In this document: piece after piece, positions 33,458 through 45,229 of the stretch
Layout: the number at the start of each line of letters is the position of its first letter
Numbering within the stretch: position 1 is the stretch's first letter
From: Leptodactylus fallax
Lineage: Eukaryota > Chordata > Amphibia > Anura > Leptodactylidae
Reading direction: 5' to 3'
DNA length: 64,000 bases
NCBI GenBank assembly: GCA_947044405.1
Contig: CAMRHE010000360.1
Coordinates: 1,931,228-1,995,227, forward strand
Notes under the pieces: model-generated
Databases searched by the model: none
What the model saw: the letters and a program-made list of their open reading frames with translations, nothing else
What the model was told of the DNA's origin: nothing
Position numbers and translations under genes: made by a program

Positions 33458-35596
33458 ATGGCTAGTGGGCTCAGAAGCAGAGCCCCAGAACTGCTGAACC
33501 AGGCCTTTGGAGATCCTGAGCGTATGGCTGAAATGGAGGCAGCCACAGCCATGCAGAGAATCGAGCAGAGTCTGGATTTTGGGACTAGGCCAGGAAGTGC
33601 GGCAAGCAGCCCGGTCCCAAGGATTACTTCACCAGGAGAGACCAGTAACCCCAGCCTTGTAGGGGGAATGGTTTCATACTGGCAAATGGCCCTACAGCAA
33701 GTAGGCACCAGTGACCTTAACACATACCTGAAGGTGTTGAACCGTTTTCTGGAAGCTGTAGAACAAGAATGGCAGGCTGCTGAGCGACAGGCAGAGAGAC
33801 AGGCAGCAGAGCGGCAGGCTGAGTGGCAGTTTCAGCTTGAGCTCAAAAGGATGGAGCTCTCCCAGTGGGCACAAACCGCCCATGCGCAAACTCCAACAAC
33901 CCTGCAGAGACTCTCAAGTTGGAAGGAGAAGCCAGGCCGGAGTTCACCACAGCCGTCTGTCGTCAGGTCGGGTGAGACAAACTATGCCCCGGGTGGTCCC
34001 TCCCCTGTCCCAAGAACTCTGGGCACCCTAGTGACCTTCCCCAAACCCCAAGGGGAGGTGCAGCGGGGCCATGCCTGTAACCAGACAGGACATTTCAAGG
34101 AGGAGTGCCCCAACCGCCCTGAGAACTTCCCTGCTTCCCAAGCCACAGCAGGTGGCCCATCTGTGTATCTGGAAGGGGGTGCAGGAAAAGGAATGCGGAC
34201 TGTGGGACTATTGACTGATTTGCCTGCTAATGTACTGTTGAGAACTGATTTAGGACCTCTGGTGTCCCAATATGGGGTGGGGAGCACCCCAATTTACTGT
34301 GATAAACTGTCTATGAGTAATGCTGATCATGTGTCTGTCATATCTGCAGAGAGGGCCCTTAACCCCCCCTCTGAGATACTTCCCATGGCAGTAAGTGTAA
34401 ATGCTAATGAGTTGCCTTCAGCTGAGAGCATGGAAGATGCAACTGTACTTCCTGCAACCCAGCTCAGCAAAAATGTTATTGATGCTTTGTTCCCTCCGGT
34501 GCTAGGAGCCAATGAGACTAAGTCTGTAGAAACACCCACATCTGCGGGGGCGTCTCCCTCCCAGCTTGTTAACATGTCTACTGCAGATCTCATTGAGGCC
34601 CGGTGTGAATTAACAATTGCTAATGAAGGTACTGTCAATGTAATTGCCAATGCTTGTTGTGAAAGTGTACAGGGTAGCTCTTCTGAGTCACTGGAAGCGA
34701 CTTCTACTATTTCGCCCAGTGCATCCGATGAGCACCCAACTGCTGACCATGTGCCAGGTGGTCAGGTAGGCTATGGGGATCTCATGGCCGATCCAGGTGA
34801 GGGACGGACTGCTGGTAGTGCGGTGTTAGCCCGCAGCCAGAGTGCTACAAGGGTGGAGGGCGATCCGACCCTTGAACCGTTGCCTACACCACCTGGAGTC
34901 GGTGCTGAGACCGCCATGACTAGCCTCACTCCGTTGGAGCCGGAGGAGTCCGGCCAATATGAGACATACACGTCTCTTCTGTCCAGTTCTATTCCAGGAG
35001 TGCCCATGGCCCAAGTGCAGAGGGCATGGGGTACTGGAGGTGAGATCCCAGAAGGGGGTATGTCAACTGTATTACCTGTCAATGTATTGTGGGGGGATGT
35101 TTTGGGGAAGCATGATCTCAGTCATTTGCCCAAGGTATCACCATCACCCACCCAAGTAAAGGAGGGACAGAATGTAGGCCTGGAAGCAAAGGGGGAGGTG
35201 CAGAATCCCCTAGAACTCTCCCAACTAGCTGCTAGTGTGAGAGAGACCCTGAGAGATCGCCGGGATGGGATCTCTGGAATGGTATCCCAAGGGCCTGAGG
35301 TCATGAGTGTAAAGCTACAGGGTGCCAGCACTCAGAAAGCGGACCCAGAACAGGCAGGAGGTAGCCAAGTGTACGTGGCTCAGAGCCTGGGCCTTAGAAG
35401 TGTCCCTAGTCAGACTAGAGAGACAGAAGGGGCCGGCAGCTATGTGACAGGCACCTCTCTTTTGTCTCACTCCAGCCAAGAGTTCAGAGAGGATGTCCAA
35501 GCTGACCCTAGTCTGGACATATTGAAGGCGTGTGGCGCTCAACCACCCTCGGAGTCTGACAAGGCCCGAGTTTGCTGGGACCCCGGGGGGAGGTGA
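33458..35596 (+). CDS. Long gag-like ORF of element B
   Basis: A 712-residue open frame. The N-terminal part starts 'MASGLRSRAPELL'. A charged Gln/Glu/Arg-rich segment near residues 100-135, rich in 'AERQAE' repeats, is probably coiled coil. A zinc-knuckle-like motif follows near residues 205-215 ('ACNQTGHFKEEC'), in which the first Cys of C-x2-C-x4-H-x4-C is missing. A short stretch 'LTDLPANVLLRTDLG' resembles the C-terminal part of gypsy proteases, but no DTG is seen. The remainder is an acidic Ser/Thr/Pro-rich region with no recognised domain. It probably descends from a gag-pro precursor by internal deletion. That the frame stays open for 2.1 kb without pol is notable. Confidence 0.7.
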   Translation: MASGLRSRAPELLNQAFGDPERMAEMEAATAMQRIEQSLDFGTRPGSAASSPVPRITSPGETSNPSLVGGMVSYWQMALQQVGTSDLNTYLKVLNRFLEAVEQEWQAAERQAERQAAERQAEWQFQLELKRMELSQWAQTAHAQTPTTLQRLSSWKEKPGRSSPQPSVVRSGETNYAPGGPSPVPRTLGTLVTFPKPQGEVQRGHACNQTGHFKEECPNRPENFPASQATAGGPSVYLEGGAGKGMRTVGLLTDLPANVLLRTDLGPLVSQYGVGSTPIYCDKLSMSNADHVSVISAERALNPPSEILPMAVSVNANELPSAESMEDATVLPATQLSKNVIDALFPPVLGANETKSVETPTSAGASPSQLVNMSTADLIEARCELTIANEGTVNVIANACCESVQGSSSESLEATSTISPSASDEHPTADHVPGGQVGYGDLMADPGEGRTAGSAVLARSQSATRVEGDPTLEPLPTPPGVGAETAMTSLTPLEPEESGQYETYTSLLSSSIPGVPMAQVQRAWGTGGEIPEGGMSTVLPVNVLWGDVLGKHDLSHLPKVSPSPTQVKEGQNVGLEAKGEVQNPLELSQLAASVRETLRDRRDGISGMVSQGPEVMSVKLQGASTQKADPEQAGGSQVYVAQSLGLRSVPSQTRETEGAGSYVTGTSLLSHSSQEFREDVQADPSLDILKACGAQPPSESDKARVCWDPGGR

Positions 35597-35685
35597 GGAA
35601 GCCTTGGGGCCAGAGCCTGAGAAGCTGGAGGCGGAGGTGCTTTCAGAAGAGCGGTGTAGGCCCCTTCTTCCTGCAAGCCCCATCT

Positions 35686-35696
35686 AAAGGGGGAGG
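35686..35696 (+). other. Polypurine tract of element B
   Basis: 'aaagggggagg' immediately precedes the 3' LTR, as expected for the plus-strand primer of an LTR element. Confidence 0.8.
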
Positions 35697-36669
35697 TGTG
35701 ATGATTCTGCTGAAATATGGCTAAAACTCAGAGATGTATTTTGATCTCTGGGTATAGGATCTCCCTTCCTACCTGCATTTATTGATAATGTGCGCAGCTA
35801 TAAGCCTAGTTGTATGTTATCAGTAGGGTAACCTTGTAACAATAGGGCTTTGTATCCATCACAGCAGGGACCCATTGTATTCCTACACAGCTCTGAGTGA
35901 TCAAACAAACATGCATTGTCCAGCTGCACTGGTTGACCAGATATGGCTGAAAACATTGTATCATGTCACTTGGTCTCATCTACATACAAAGGGTCTGGAC
36001 TTGAGTGGATTATTCTATGAGACCTGCTGCCGCCGGTGACCTCATTCTGGGAGGTGGCATAAAGGGTATAAAAGATGAGGTAAGAGTCAGTGGGAGGAGA
36101 TTATGCTATGGAGTTGAGACAGACCATCACAGACTTCCACTGAGAGAGACTATCACTGAGATGCTACTATGAGCAGGCAGGTTGAAATGCTGCTGCTGAC
36201 GATGATGAACCTACAAGAGACTGAGAGATATTACAGAGAGACTAATGCTGAGATTCCTGTGAAAAGCATGCAGGCGGGATTATTCTATTGATGCCACATG
36301 CTAGGAGTTAAGGCTGAAGAAGCCTCCACTGGTGACTCACACATGCCATGTGTGAGTGTTGGACTATAGAACCACATCAAGGACATGTGTGGTAAAGTAA
36401 TTATTTCACCTTTATCCCTTTTATTTTATTTGTACTGTATCTTGTAACTAGTAACTGTTAATGCTTGTATACATCTGCATATCTGTTCTGAACTGTGTAT
36501 GTTAGATGTTAATACCGACCCATTTAGGGGTTAATATATATAAAATTTAGAAAGCTTGTCTTGTATTTATCTTGTGAACCCGACACTCACTGGTGGTGAG
36601 TGTGGTTTTTATATGAAAGAGGACTCAGGTGTGGCCAAAACGGTGTTGGCGCACTGAGGATCTTTCACA
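35697..36669 (+). repeat. 3' LTR of element B (973 bp)
   Basis: Starts TGTGATGATTCTGC and ends GATCTTTCACA. It aligns with the 5' LTR apart from the nested solo LTR and a modest number of substitutions and small indels, so the insertion is not very recent. Confidence 0.93.
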
Positions 36670-36674
36670 GGGCC

Positions 36675-38000
36675 CCATTTGGTATTGCAGCTCAGCTGCC
36701 TTTATTGGAATGGAAGTTTCTTCCTGAACCAGACACAGCCCATAGACAAGTGTGAGAAAGAACAGAGCCAAGGCTGAGGGGGAAGAAGTCACTTGGGTCA
36801 GACGACGTCAATAAGCAAACATGGAGGAGACAATTCATACAAGAAGCTATCATTGTAAAGGTAGAGCTGGGCACTTTTTAGTTTTAATTTGCACATTTGG
36901 GAGTGGCTGGACTCCTGACCGCTCCACATACATGTTTGCTCGATGTGGCTAAGCATGCGTGTGTAGTCAATTGGGGAGGGAAGGAAACTGGTACCAAACA
37001 CCTCTGTCCCCTCAGACACCTCTGTCCCCTAAGACACCCTTGTCCCCTCAGACACCCCTGTCCTCTCTATCCCGAGACACCTGTATCCAGACAGATATGC
37101 TTATTTCCTCCCTTACTGATCCTTCTGCCCCCAACAAATAGTAGGAAGACCTCCATAGACATGAGATTTCTGGTCACATTAGAAAGTTTAGACAAATTTT
37201 TCCTAATGGTATATGGGTCATTTACTCTAGAGACAAAGGAGGAGTACATTATGTAGCTATGTTTACTGTGCTGTGTACACCATGTCCATACAGCCATGGT
37301 CACCATATCATGGGATATTTGTTATCCTGTCCATTGTTGAAAGCAACAAGTTCCTTCATACGCACTCAGAGAGTCTCTGACAGGAAAGGTGAAAAGTGAG
37401 ATCTCCATTGTGTAGGTATAGTAACTGCATATAGAGAGTATACACACCCTACAGTAGGCCATGGATGCCGATATCATAGAAAGCAAGGCCGTACCTGGAC
37501 ACCATGTGATTGCACAATTAGGAGCGCCTCAGGACGTGTAGACCATCTGACATCTCCACTATATGTGTCCATGTCTATCTATATCTCCAGCAGACCTCTG
37601 AGCACTGATGATAAGGTCATGTAGTCTGGCCACCATTTTATACCACCAGGTGGGTGCAGGAGGATCTATGGGTAAGTCTGAACACCTTTATCCAGGCTTC
37701 AATCCAGCAGGTTAAAAAGTCCCAGCAGTGATAAAGTCTTTGTATAAGTTATACGTTGGAAACGTTCGCCATGTTGAAGTCAAGCCCATCTGTACAATCA
37801 CCGCTAAAACTTTGAAGATCTTTAGGCCACCATCAGAGATGTCTGACCTAAGGTGTCGGAGACTTGAGTATTACCAGAATCTGAGAACATCTCCACCTCA
37901 AAGCAGTGAGGGGCCTAGAGTTTGAAACTAGTCCTAGAATATGAAGCTGTCTATACCGAAGCTGTAAGATCTGGATCTGGAATGTTCTTGATGTTTAGAT
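36675..38000. other. Non-coding, with small 18-bp repeat
   Basis: No gene recognised. At about 36998-37072 a motif 'acctctgtcccctcagac' (18 bp) is repeated about four times. The rest is unique-looking. Confidence 0.5.
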
Positions 38001-38004
38001 ACTG

Positions 38005-38175
38005 TAGTGTTGCATTACTCTAGGTTCACACTAGCGTTCGGTTTTCCGTCCTTCAGGTCTGCATGGGGATCCAAAAGACGGAGACCCTGTCCGCTTAAAA
38101 AGCGGTTACACACAGAAACACATGGACCCCGTAGACTATAATGCACAGTACTGTATAGGGAATGATACGGTCATG
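38005..38175. repeat. Probable dispersed-repeat fragment
   Basis: 'ctaggttcacactagcgttc' and the following sequence resemble the terminal 'aagttcacatttgcg' of the MITE at 6207. A matching right end was not found, so this is a fragment at best. Confidence 0.35.
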
Positions 38176-38329
38176 GAGCACTACACGTATGTGCAAATTA
38201 TAGTGAGGGAGCTGTGATGCAGAAAGAGCACGCAGGGCTGCCAGCAGGAATTTTGGGCCCAATACTGGCAAAATTTGTGGCCTCCTCTACTCCTCTATGT
38301 ATCTTGTAGTTTCCTATCCTGTGGCCCCC

Positions 38330-38650
38330 ACACAGTATATATAATGTTCCCCAGTGCTCCCTATATATTATAAAGCTCCCCGGCCACCCCAGTATAATAC
38401 TCCACATGGTATATAATGCTCCACAGTGGCCCCACACAGTATAAAATGCTCCCCTGAGCCCCCCCATAGTGGCCACACATAGTATATAATATGCTCCACA
38501 GTGGCCCCAAACAATCTAAAAATCTCCCCAGAGCCCCCCACAGTATGATGTTCCACAGTGGCCTCACACAATATAATGCCCCTCAATGTCCCCCACACAG
38601 TATAATGCTCCACAGTGGCCCCCACAGTATAAAATGCTCCCAAGAGCCTC
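38330..38650 (-). repeat. 31-bp minisatellite, minus orientation
   Basis: Units like 'cccacacagtataatgctcc' + 'acagtggcc' repeated about ten times with variation. It is the reverse complement of the family at 5427-6057. The neighbouring palindrome begins about 90 bp downstream. Confidence 0.85.
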
Positions 38651-38739
38651 AAGCTGCTTCAGGCAAACACCTTGAAATTCGTTTCAATGAGTATTTGTGA
38701 GGTTCGGCCTTCCAGTTTGTTTTGGTGCTACTATTATAG

Positions 38740-39185
38740 AATTAATTCTTCTCAGATCCAAGAGTATAATAAGAGGCCTAGGGGAGTTGAGTAAAAAACA
38801 AACACTTATACTCACCTCTCCTGGCGTCCTCGCGTCCTTCGGCTGTCCCCAGCTTCCTCTTCAGGTCTGCTTCTGAAGTCACTGCTGAGGCCTCAGCAGT
38901 CATGTGGGGCATGTTGATGTTATTATGCCAGTGTGCCCCACTTGACGGCTGAGGTGCAATCACAGGCTTCAGTGGTGACCTGTGGGATGTGTGACTTTAG
39001 CCACAGGCCAGAAGATGATGCTGGGGGTCGCAAGGGGAGAAATGAGTATAAATGTTTATTTTTATTCACTTCCCCTGGGTAGGCTTCTATTGGAAAGGGG
39101 CCCGGCGACACATGATACATGACACATGATGCTGGGCCCCTTTCTGTTAACAATGTGGCCGGGCCCTGCCAGTCTGACGCTGGTC
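38740..39185. repeat. Palindromic repeat, copy next to 38.3-kb minisatellite
   Basis: The left arm 'acacttatactcacctctcc' (38803) mirrors 'ggggagaaatgagtataaat' (39032). Inner matches include 'aggcctcagcagtcatgtgg' around 38890 against the opposite arm near 38945-39000 (looser). No coding sequence. Confidence 0.6.
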
Positions 39186-39189
39186 ATGG

Positions 39190-40395
39190 GCGATGAACCC
39201 AAACATTTTTTCTAAAATTTGTAGTAAACCTGGCTCTCTACGAACCGCTTTGCTCATTTCTACATATATTGAATTGGGTTACCTTTAGAAGTTGTTTTCG
39301 AGGGAAGGTGATAAAAAAAATCAGACAACAACGTGTAGCTTTACCTGGTACTCTTATGGGGTACATATATACATATATATAGTACCATTTTAAAATATTT
39401 TTTTATTCCTTCACCTCCCGCAGTAAATGTTTAGTGACCTATCCTGTTGACATCTGGTGAAATCCTATGACATGTAATATTGGAGTGTGGTGGTAAGCGT
39501 CATCTCAGCATGGCTGGGGGGGAGACCTCATGGTGAGCTTTGTATGGCAGGATTATACATGGTATTATTTGGGCACTATAGTGCACTATTATGTGGATTT
39601 ACATGGTGATATTATTGGATCACTGCTGTATGTGCGCTATATGGCAGTATTATACAGCCATATTAGGGTGATCAGTCATCATTCCAGCTCATACATTATT
39701 ATGTAGCCACGTTCTGTTTCCTTTCTTATGGCCATCCTATAAAAGCTTCTGTTACGCCATGTGACTGAGGTCTCCATGATGGGTCATTACTGTACAGAGC
39801 TAGCTCCTCCAGGCGGTATTTCTTCATTGGTAAGGGCTGTATCCTGACAATGTTTAGCGAAGCTCAGTCCTCTCCAAACATCCTAAAACAAAGTTATTTC
39901 TTCTTATGTGAACGTCTGGTAAATAATTGAAGGGGCATTGGGTCTGAACCAGGAGAAGGGTGTAAAGGTGCAGCCATATCCTCATTTATCAGGGCCGCTG
40001 TAACCAATGGCTGCCATAAATCATGGGAAATGACAGAGCGAGGACAGTAAATGAGTATGCTATATACTACTTCTATAGCGAGGAATCACATGTTTCTATA
40101 TACTGCGAGTAGCCCCAGGATTACCCAACTAACACATATACACGTACATATGAGATAAGGCTTGGGTTCTGCCACCTAGGACTTGGGGCACAGGTTATTG
40201 CTACCCTTTTAATGCTATCCTGCTGCTACCCCAAAACTGTGCCTAAAATAAACGGCTACTTACATAGTGTCCTGAAAATAATACCACTCTAAAATAGTAG
40301 CCAATGTACTCACCTACTGTACATTCAGTCCACAGGTGGCCCCAGATCTATGTGTCTTGATGCATGCTGGTGCCCACTTATATCATAGCGCCATA
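39190..40395. other. Non-coding, no recognised feature
   Basis: Unique-looking AT-rich sequence. No gene or RNA recognised. A weak short-period pattern ('tattatgtgg', 'tattatacag') appears at 39545-39690. Confidence 0.5.
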
Positions 40396-40399
40396 TTAC

Positions 40400-40920
40400 G
40401 GCAGAAACATAATGCGCCCCCAAATAACGCCTCTCACATAGTGTCCAAAAATAATAGTGCCGCACTTAGTACCCGAAAATAATAGTGCCACATTCACGGC
40501 CCCCCAAAAATTATAGTGTCACACACAGTGCCCCAAAAATAATCGTGCCACATTCACTGCTCCCAAAATAACAATCCACATTCGGTGTCACAAAATAATA
40601 GTGCCACACTCGGTGCCCCCAAAAATGATAGTTTCACATACAGTGCCCCAAAAATAATAGTGCCAGAACTGATGCCCACAAAATAATAGTTCCTCATTCT
40701 CTGAAGCCAAAATAACAGGGCAAATATATTCATCTACATCTGTTCTCACATTCCATCCACAGGTGGTCCAGGGGATCGAAAATAAATTGGCAAAGTTGGT
40801 CCCGCCAATATAAGAATTTCACACTCAGTGCCCCAAAAATTAGTGTCACACCCAGTGCCCTGAAAATAATAATGCCACACTCATTGTCCACAAATTAATA
40901 GCGCCATACTCACAGTACAG
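40400..40920 (-). repeat. Degenerate ~30-bp minisatellite
   Basis: Repeats of 'aataatagtgccacact' + 'cagtgcccc' at 29-34-bp intervals, about twelve units, interrupted near 40690-40800. It resembles the 31-bp family in composition, but the core differs, so common origin is uncertain. Confidence 0.65.
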
Positions 40921-41499
40921 GGATAATGCGCACTGAAAAAGATGACTGTGTACACTGTGACATCACAGAAGATGGTAGATATACTGATGCCACATGCAGG
41001 CATTATGATGTCCTTGTACAGTAATGGAGGTGTATTCCATAGTTATCAGTACTTGCACCCTCAGTGTAGATGCCCCCCTTAGCTTTTGGGCCCCTATGTC
41101 TGCTACCCTGGTTGTTGCACCTTTGGGATGTCAGGACTTCCTTTCTCTCCTATTGCAGTTGACTGTATTGACATACTGAAGACCCAAATATAGTAGAATG
41201 GGAGCTGAGGTGGGTTCAAGGGGTGATCACTAACCCTAAGCGAAGGAATAAATCTCAGTGTCAGAGTTGGAGTGAATGGAGTCAGTGAGTTGTGACCAGT
41301 CCACACTGCTCCTGCGATCAATACATTGTGACGTGCACAACACTGACCTTCAATACACAATCTGACCTGTCTGAATAATGACCAGAGCTGTGTAATGAAG
41401 TCACAAGAAGATAAGCTACTAATGGAAGAATTCTCATATATTCTTCTCTATACAAGGCAGCCCTCACAAGTTATTGACCCCTTAATACTGCACATATAT
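40921..41499. other. Non-coding, no recognised feature
   Basis: No open frame or repeat supported. Confidence 0.45.
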
Positions 41500-41716
41500 A
41501 AAGGGGTATTCTGGCCACAGACATGATAAGTTATGCAATAAATTTCTGATAAATGTTAGAATTACACACACTAAACATTAGATATATCCGTCACCCAGCC
41601 ATGAGGTCATGTTATCACCATCAGGCCCAACTTCAGCTGATGGCCGATAGTGGTGACACCACCACCAAATCCTCATTGAGTGCAGTCTATTCTTAGGATA
41701 GGCCATAAATACTGTA

Positions 41717-43316
41717 TAGTGGGGAAAAAAAAGTATTTAGTCAGCCACCAATTGTGCAAGTTCTCCCACTTAAAAAGATGAGGCCGGCCTGTAATTGACA
41801 TCATAGGTAGACCTCAACTATGAGAGACAAAATGAGAAAACAAATCCAGAAAATCACATTGTCTGATTTTTTTATGAATTTATTTGCAAATTATGGTGGA
41901 AAATAAGTATTTGGTCAATAACAAAAGTTCATCTCAGTACTTTGTTCTATATCCTTTGTTGGCAATGACAGAGGTCAAACGTTTTCTGTAAGTCTTCACA
42001 AGGTTGGCACACACTGTTGCTGGTATGTTGGCCCATTCCTCCATGCAGATCTCCTCTAGAGCAGTGATGTTTTGGGGCTGTCGCTGAGTAACACGGACTT
42101 TCAACTCCCTCCAAAGGTTTTCTATGGGGTTGAGATCTGGAGACTGGCTAGGCCACTCCAGGACCTTGAAATGCTTCTTACGAAGCCGCTCCTTCGTTGC
42201 CCTGGCGGTGTGCTTGGGATCATTGTCATGCTGAAAGACCCAGCCAAGTTTCATCTTCAAATGCCCTTGCTGATGGAAAGAGGTTTTCACTCAAAATCTC
42301 ACGATACATGGCCCCATTCATTCTTTCAGGTACACGGATCAGTCGTCCTGGTCCCTTTGCAGAGAAACAGCCCCAAAGCATGATGTTGCCCCCCCATGCT
42401 TCACAGTAGGTATGGTGTTCTTTGGATGCAACTCAGCATTCACTCTCCTCCAAACACGACAAATTGTGTTTCTACCAAACAGTTCTACTTTGATTTCATC
42501 TGACCATATGACATTCTTTCAATACTCTTATGAAACATCCAAATGCTCTCTAGCAAACTTCAGACGGGCCCGGATATGTACTGGCTTAAGCAGGGGGACA
42601 CGTCTGGCACTGCAGGATCTGAGTCCCTGGCAGCGTAGTGTGTTACTGACGGTAGCCTTTGTTACGTTAGTCCCAGCTTTCTGCAGGTCAGTCACTAGGT
42701 CCCCCCGTGTGGTTCTGGGATTTTTGCTCACCGTTCTTGTGATCATTTTGACCCCACGGGGTGAGATCTTGCGTGGAGCCCCTGATGGAGGGAGATTATC
42801 AGTGGTCTTGTATGTCTTCCATTTTCTAATTATTGCTCCCATAGTTGATTTCTTCACACCAAGGTGCTTGCCTATTGCAGATTCAGTCTTCCCAGCCTGG
42901 TGCAGGTCTACAATTTTGTTTCTGGTCCTTCCACAGCTCTTTGGTCTTCACCATAGTGGAGTTTGGAGTGTGACTGTTTGAGGTTGTGGACAGGTGTCTT
43001 TTATACTGATAACAATGTCAAACAGGAGCCATTACTACAGGTAATGAGTGGAGGACAGAGGAGCCTCTTAAAGAAGAAGTTACAGGTCTGTGAGCCAGAA
43101 ATCTTGCTTGTTTGTAGGTGACCAAATACTTATTTTCCACCATAATTTGCAAATAAATTCTTAAAAAATCAGACAATGTGATTTTCTGGATTTGTTTTTT
43201 CATCTTGTCTCTCATAGTTGAGGTCGACCTATGATGTCAAGTACAGGCCTCTCATATTTTTTAGTGGGATAGTCAGCCACAATTGGTGGCTAACTAAATA
43301 CTTTTTTTCCCCACTG
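41717..43316 (-). mobile_element. Tc1/mariner element, copy 2 (1600 bp)
   Basis: Inverted ends 'agtggggaaaaaaaagtatt' at the left and 'actttttttccccactg' at the right, flanked by TA (41715-41716 and 43317-43318). It is collinear with copy 1 (6725-11038) once the LTR insertion is removed. The first base of the left end is T instead of C. Confidence 0.95.
41934..42954 (-). pseudogene. Tc1 transposase, frameshifted
   Basis: The start codon is on the minus strand at 42954. A 2-bp loss relative to copy 1 (near 42925, 'ctggtccttcc') shifts the frame soon after it. The helix-turn-helix region is open in 42857-42528. A frameshift at the seven-C run 42389-42395 lies before the second catalytic Asp. 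The C-terminal part (42290-41934) keeps '[10 protein letters not shown]' and 'NPIENLW' for the second Asp and Glu of the DD34E triad. No complete protein can be made. Confidence 0.9.
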
Positions 43317-43689
43317 TACATGCTTGGAAGGACAGACAACACTATACAGTGCACAGAGCTGGAAGCAGATAGCTCCATATATAGTGGCTGGGCGCCATTT
43401 GTGCAGCTCAGTTCCCATTAACGATCAGCTGATCTGTGTGGGGGCCAGCTGTTGTGTACCAATCAGATATTTATCACCTATCCTAAGGACAGGCCATAAA
43501 AAATTCCAGAAAACCTCTTAAAAATGCTTTCCTCTCCACTTAACATGCTGTTTTCCTCCTCACACCCATATCCGTGTAGTCTATGGAGAGGGGAGGGGGA
43601 GGAGAAGTCATTGGAGTTATGCTATAAGATATGCCTTCACAGTCACCAATAGTAGAAAGCCCTAGAGAATAGTGCATTAGGAGCATTGC

Positions 43690-43978
43690 TAGTATTTAAA
43701 GGGGTAGGTCATCAATCAGATCAGTGGGAGTCTGACACCCCAACCAATCAGCTATTCGGAGCTCAGTCTGTGGAGCCAGAAGCAGGCGGCTCTGTACACT
43801 GCGTAGTGGCCATGCTACACTTCCAACTGGGCTTAGCAGCAATAGTGTGACGTGGCTACCACCCCACCCCGTTTGTGGAGTCATCTGCTTCTGGCGCCAT
43901 ACACTTTGCTCCGACACAGTGGATTGGTTGGGGTGCTGGATGTCACAGATCTAATACTGATGACTGAAGATTAAAAGA
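43690..43978. mobile_element. MITE-like element
   Basis: 'tttaaaggggtaggtcatca' at the left is loosely inverted relative to 'gatgactgaagattaaaag' at the right. It is about 290 bp without coding sequence and similar in style to the elements at 41500 and 52055. Confidence 0.45.
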
Positions 43979-43984
43979 TAGGCC

Positions 43985-44283
43985 AGCAGACCTGTGTGGG
44001 CTGATGACCTGTATATAGGAAGTCCAGGACCTGCCCCAGACTTGATTGGTAGACAGACTGTCAATCACACAGGCAAGGCTAAGATTAACTGTTTGAGTAG
44101 CAGAAAGAAACAAGGTGCAGGAGACGGGTGTGGCTGAAATTCAATTACATAGTAGTAGTACTAGGACAGTGTTAAAACTAAGCAACAAGAACCTTAAGCA
44201 AGGAATCAAACTGAACACGCCTTCTGCACTGTAGTGTGTGAGCGGAGGGTGCCGCAGAGACCCAAACAGGCAGAGACGTTACA
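43985..44283 (-). repeat. Partial copy of the 49.1-kb insertion family
   Basis: From 'ccagacttgattggtagaca' (44036) to 'gcagagacgttaca' (44283) it aligns with 49530-49772, including 'gtcaatcacacaggcaaggc' and 'ggtgcaggagacgggtgtgg'. The left half of the family is missing. Read on the minus strand it would start TGTAACGTCTC, as an LTR might. Confidence 0.75.
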
Positions 44284-44429
44284 TGAGCGGTCTAGAGGTC
44301 AAAAGTGGAGTTGGCAGGATCCCTTTACAGGGCCAGGATCAGAATTATGTGTCTGCATGTTATCTAGAAATTAGCAAACCGGTTCATAACAAGACTTGTT
44401 TATTCTGAATTTATCATAATTTTAGCTTC

Positions 44430-44850
44430 ACCTGAACTTGAATTTTTAGGGTTTTCCACCCAGGAATTGTTATAATGTTGTGGGTTCTCTTTGGAACCCA
44501 GAGAGAACCCGTGGAGGGCCAGGGGAGCTACAAGCAATATAAACACTTTCCTCACCACTCCTGGGGGTCTGGTCTTCTGTTCCAGCTTTAGGTCTTCACC
44601 CGTGGGCTTCTCCAATGTCTCGATATCATGACACTTGGGGTAACGCTTCATGATGTTGTTGAATCCATGTGACTGCTGAGGCCTAATCTCAGTGGTGACC
44701 TTGGGGCGGCTGATGTCTGATAAGATGCTGGAAGAGTCCACAAGAGTCCATGGGTGAAGACCAGATATTGAGAAAGAGGACTGAATTCTCAGAAGAAGAG
44801 AAATAAGGGGAGTATAAACCCATGGGAGACCCTAGAGTATAATAATATCT
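44430..44850. repeat. Palindromic repeat, third copy
   Basis: A hairpin 'gggttctctttggaaccc' (44481) and the block 'ctgctgaggcctaatctcag' (44672) relate it to the foldback family at 38740 and 46175. 'gagtataataatatct' closes it near 44834. Confidence 0.55.
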
Positions 44851-45229
44851 GAAGGACAGACCTCACAAACACTTGTGACATGAATGTTGTTCGGTTCTCC
44901 ATCTATAATGATAACCGATACATACTGTATGTGTACATGTAAGGGATTATATGACTGTGTAAGGCATAGTGTTGTTGTGGCGGAGTAGAACATATGGACA
45001 TATGGCTAACCGGGTTTAACTGTTTAGTAGATCTTGTTCTGTAAACACATAGAGTAAATTTGAGCAAGTAGAAACTGGTCCAGTCTATTGCAGATAACCC
45101 GGTGGACAATAGCAAGGAATTATTCAGCATTTTCTTAAGTGCAGTGGGAGATAAGGCAAAGCAGAAACAAGCAGGTTCAGTCTCCTAGTGACTTACCATT
45201 ATAGGTATGTGGCCGTGGAATAGTGGGGA
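44851..45229. other. Non-coding spacer
   Basis: No feature recognised. Confidence 0.45.

Larger units (their letters stand above)
31744..36669 (+). mobile_element. LTR retrotransposon B, full ends, no recognisable pol
   Basis: The element runs from TG at 31744 to CA at 36669, with the 5-bp duplication GGGCC on both sides (31739-31743 and 36670-36674). The order is 5' LTR (with a nested solo LTR), primer-binding region after 33256, one long open frame (33458-35596), a polypurine tract, and the 3' LTR. No protease active site, reverse transcriptase or integrase could be found. It is therefore non-autonomous and would depend on enzymes from a related full element. It is of the same family as element A. 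Confidence 0.95.
41500..43521. mobile_element. MITE-like repeat interrupted by Tc1 copy 2
   Basis: The left end 'aaaggggtattctggcc' (41501) is inverted relative to 'ccagaaaacctctta' (43507). The inner sequences 'cttaggataggccataaa' (41693) and 'cctatcctaaggacaggcca' (43478) also occur on the two sides. The Tc1 element at 41717-43316 sits inside at a TA. These ends are common in amphibian short interspersed DNA elements. Exact boundaries and duplication were not resolved. Confidence 0.5.
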
